From contig NZ_DLHQ01000039.1 in the NCBI RefSeq assembly GCF_002483305.1, forward strand, positions 29,550 through 59,499: a stretch of DNA of 29,950 bases, in the 5' to 3' direction. The notes below the pieces were generated by a model. The model did no database searches, had not been told where the DNA came from, and saw only the letters and a program-made list of their open reading frames with translations. Position numbers and translations under genes: made by a program. Origin of the DNA: Brevundimonas sp. UBA7664 (lineage in GTDB: Bacteria; Pseudomonadota; Alphaproteobacteria; Caulobacterales; Caulobacteraceae). Shown here one piece after another: positions 29,808 to 29,950 of this stretch (its first letter is position 1; every line of letters starts with the position of its first letter).

Positions 29808-29950
29808 CCGATCGGCTGCGGCCGGGTCGCGATCGGGGCGTCCGGGTCCGACGGCGCGGCCTCGGCCTCGGTCGGCGGCGGTCCGGCGGGCGGGGCCGGC
29901 GCGATCTCGATCAGGGGCGCGGGCGTGATCGCCGGCGGCGGGGCGACCAC
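29804..29950 (-). CDS. C-terminal end of a Pro/Ala-rich protein (truncated by window edge)
   Basis: Forty-eight codons and a TAG are open on the minus strand to the window edge. The peptide begins VVAPPPAITPAPLIEIAPAP and continues with PTEAEAAPSDPDAPIATRPQPIG, a low-complexity Pro/Ala tail common at the C-terminus or linker of envelope proteins. The start lies beyond the window. The reading frame, composition and the CTAG stop overlap support a real gene, but the protein cannot be identified from the tail. Confidence 0.6.
   Translation of the reverse strand: MVAPPPAITPAPLIEIAPAPPAGPPPTEAEAAPSDPDAPIATRPQPIG

Overview
The window is high-GC DNA from an alphaproteobacterium. Protein style, the Crp/Fnr type, the UbiE-UbiB pair, the HIG1-type small membrane protein, the NDUFS6-like zinc finger and the many apparently leaderless promoters all suggest Caulobacterales, probably Brevundimonas or a close relative. 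This is an inference from sequence style, not a database match. Gene density is very high, no gap exceeds about 220 bp, and no phage, transposase, CRISPR array or rRNA is visible. It reads as ordinary chromosome backbone with a few lineage-specific genes.

Layout. 1-2732 (minus strand): tRNA-Arg(CCG), a YciA-type thioesterase, peptide deformylase (def), a small membrane protein, a UbiE-like methyltransferase and the 5' part of fmt. Def and Fmt act on the two ends of formyl-methionine use. 2952-4262: a lipoprotein with an HExYPGHH metallopeptidase motif. 4344-5449 (minus): a pterin-4a-carbinolamine dehydratase translationally coupled to an SDR oxidoreductase. 5565-9157 (plus): a Crp/Fnr regulator, the ubiquinone genes ubiE and ubiB (overlapping), and a small secreted protein. 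9161-10020 (minus): yaiI overlapping arfB. 10103-12954 (minus): two secreted amidohydrolases, one with intact metal ligands and one that has lost them. 13038-15563 (minus): etfB-etfA, then a DUF1993 and a DUF167 gene.

15686-18132: a small membrane-anchored protein, a serine hydrolase lipoprotein with a TPR-like tail, and a divergent MarR regulator with a candidate operator between them. 18139-18922 (minus): PduO-type cobalamin adenosyltransferase and a HIG1-type protein. 19045-20166: an unrecognised 373-residue protein. 20235-21626 (minus): ahcY, preceded by a perfect 22-bp palindrome. 21791-24217: a tandem retropepsin-like protein, biotin synthase and a small FliL-like protein. 24327-25511: an erythromycin-esterase-like lipoprotein. 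25624-26598 (minus): an ABC ATPase without a permease. 26750-27306: a small membrane protein and a CHCC zinc-finger protein. 27361-29340 (minus): a GST, then an ArsR-SRPBCC-SRPBCC operon with a self-overlapping operator. 29430-29950: an unknown helical protein whose stop codon overlaps that of a convergent Pro/Ala-rich partial gene.

I did not find a convincing new multi-gene system. The best leads are non-coding. The first is a pair of palindromes built from 7-bp GGNNNTA units around a nearly identical 12-nt core (around 4260 and 10024). The second is a repeated promoter layout in which the -10 box ends 5-7 nt before the start codon, predicting leaderless mRNAs for about eight genes. The third is a set of palindromic candidate operators upstream of ahcY, the serine hydrolase, the small membrane protein at 26750 and the ArsR gene. 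Among proteins, the active/degenerate amidohydrolase pair and the unknown protein at 19045 deserve attention.
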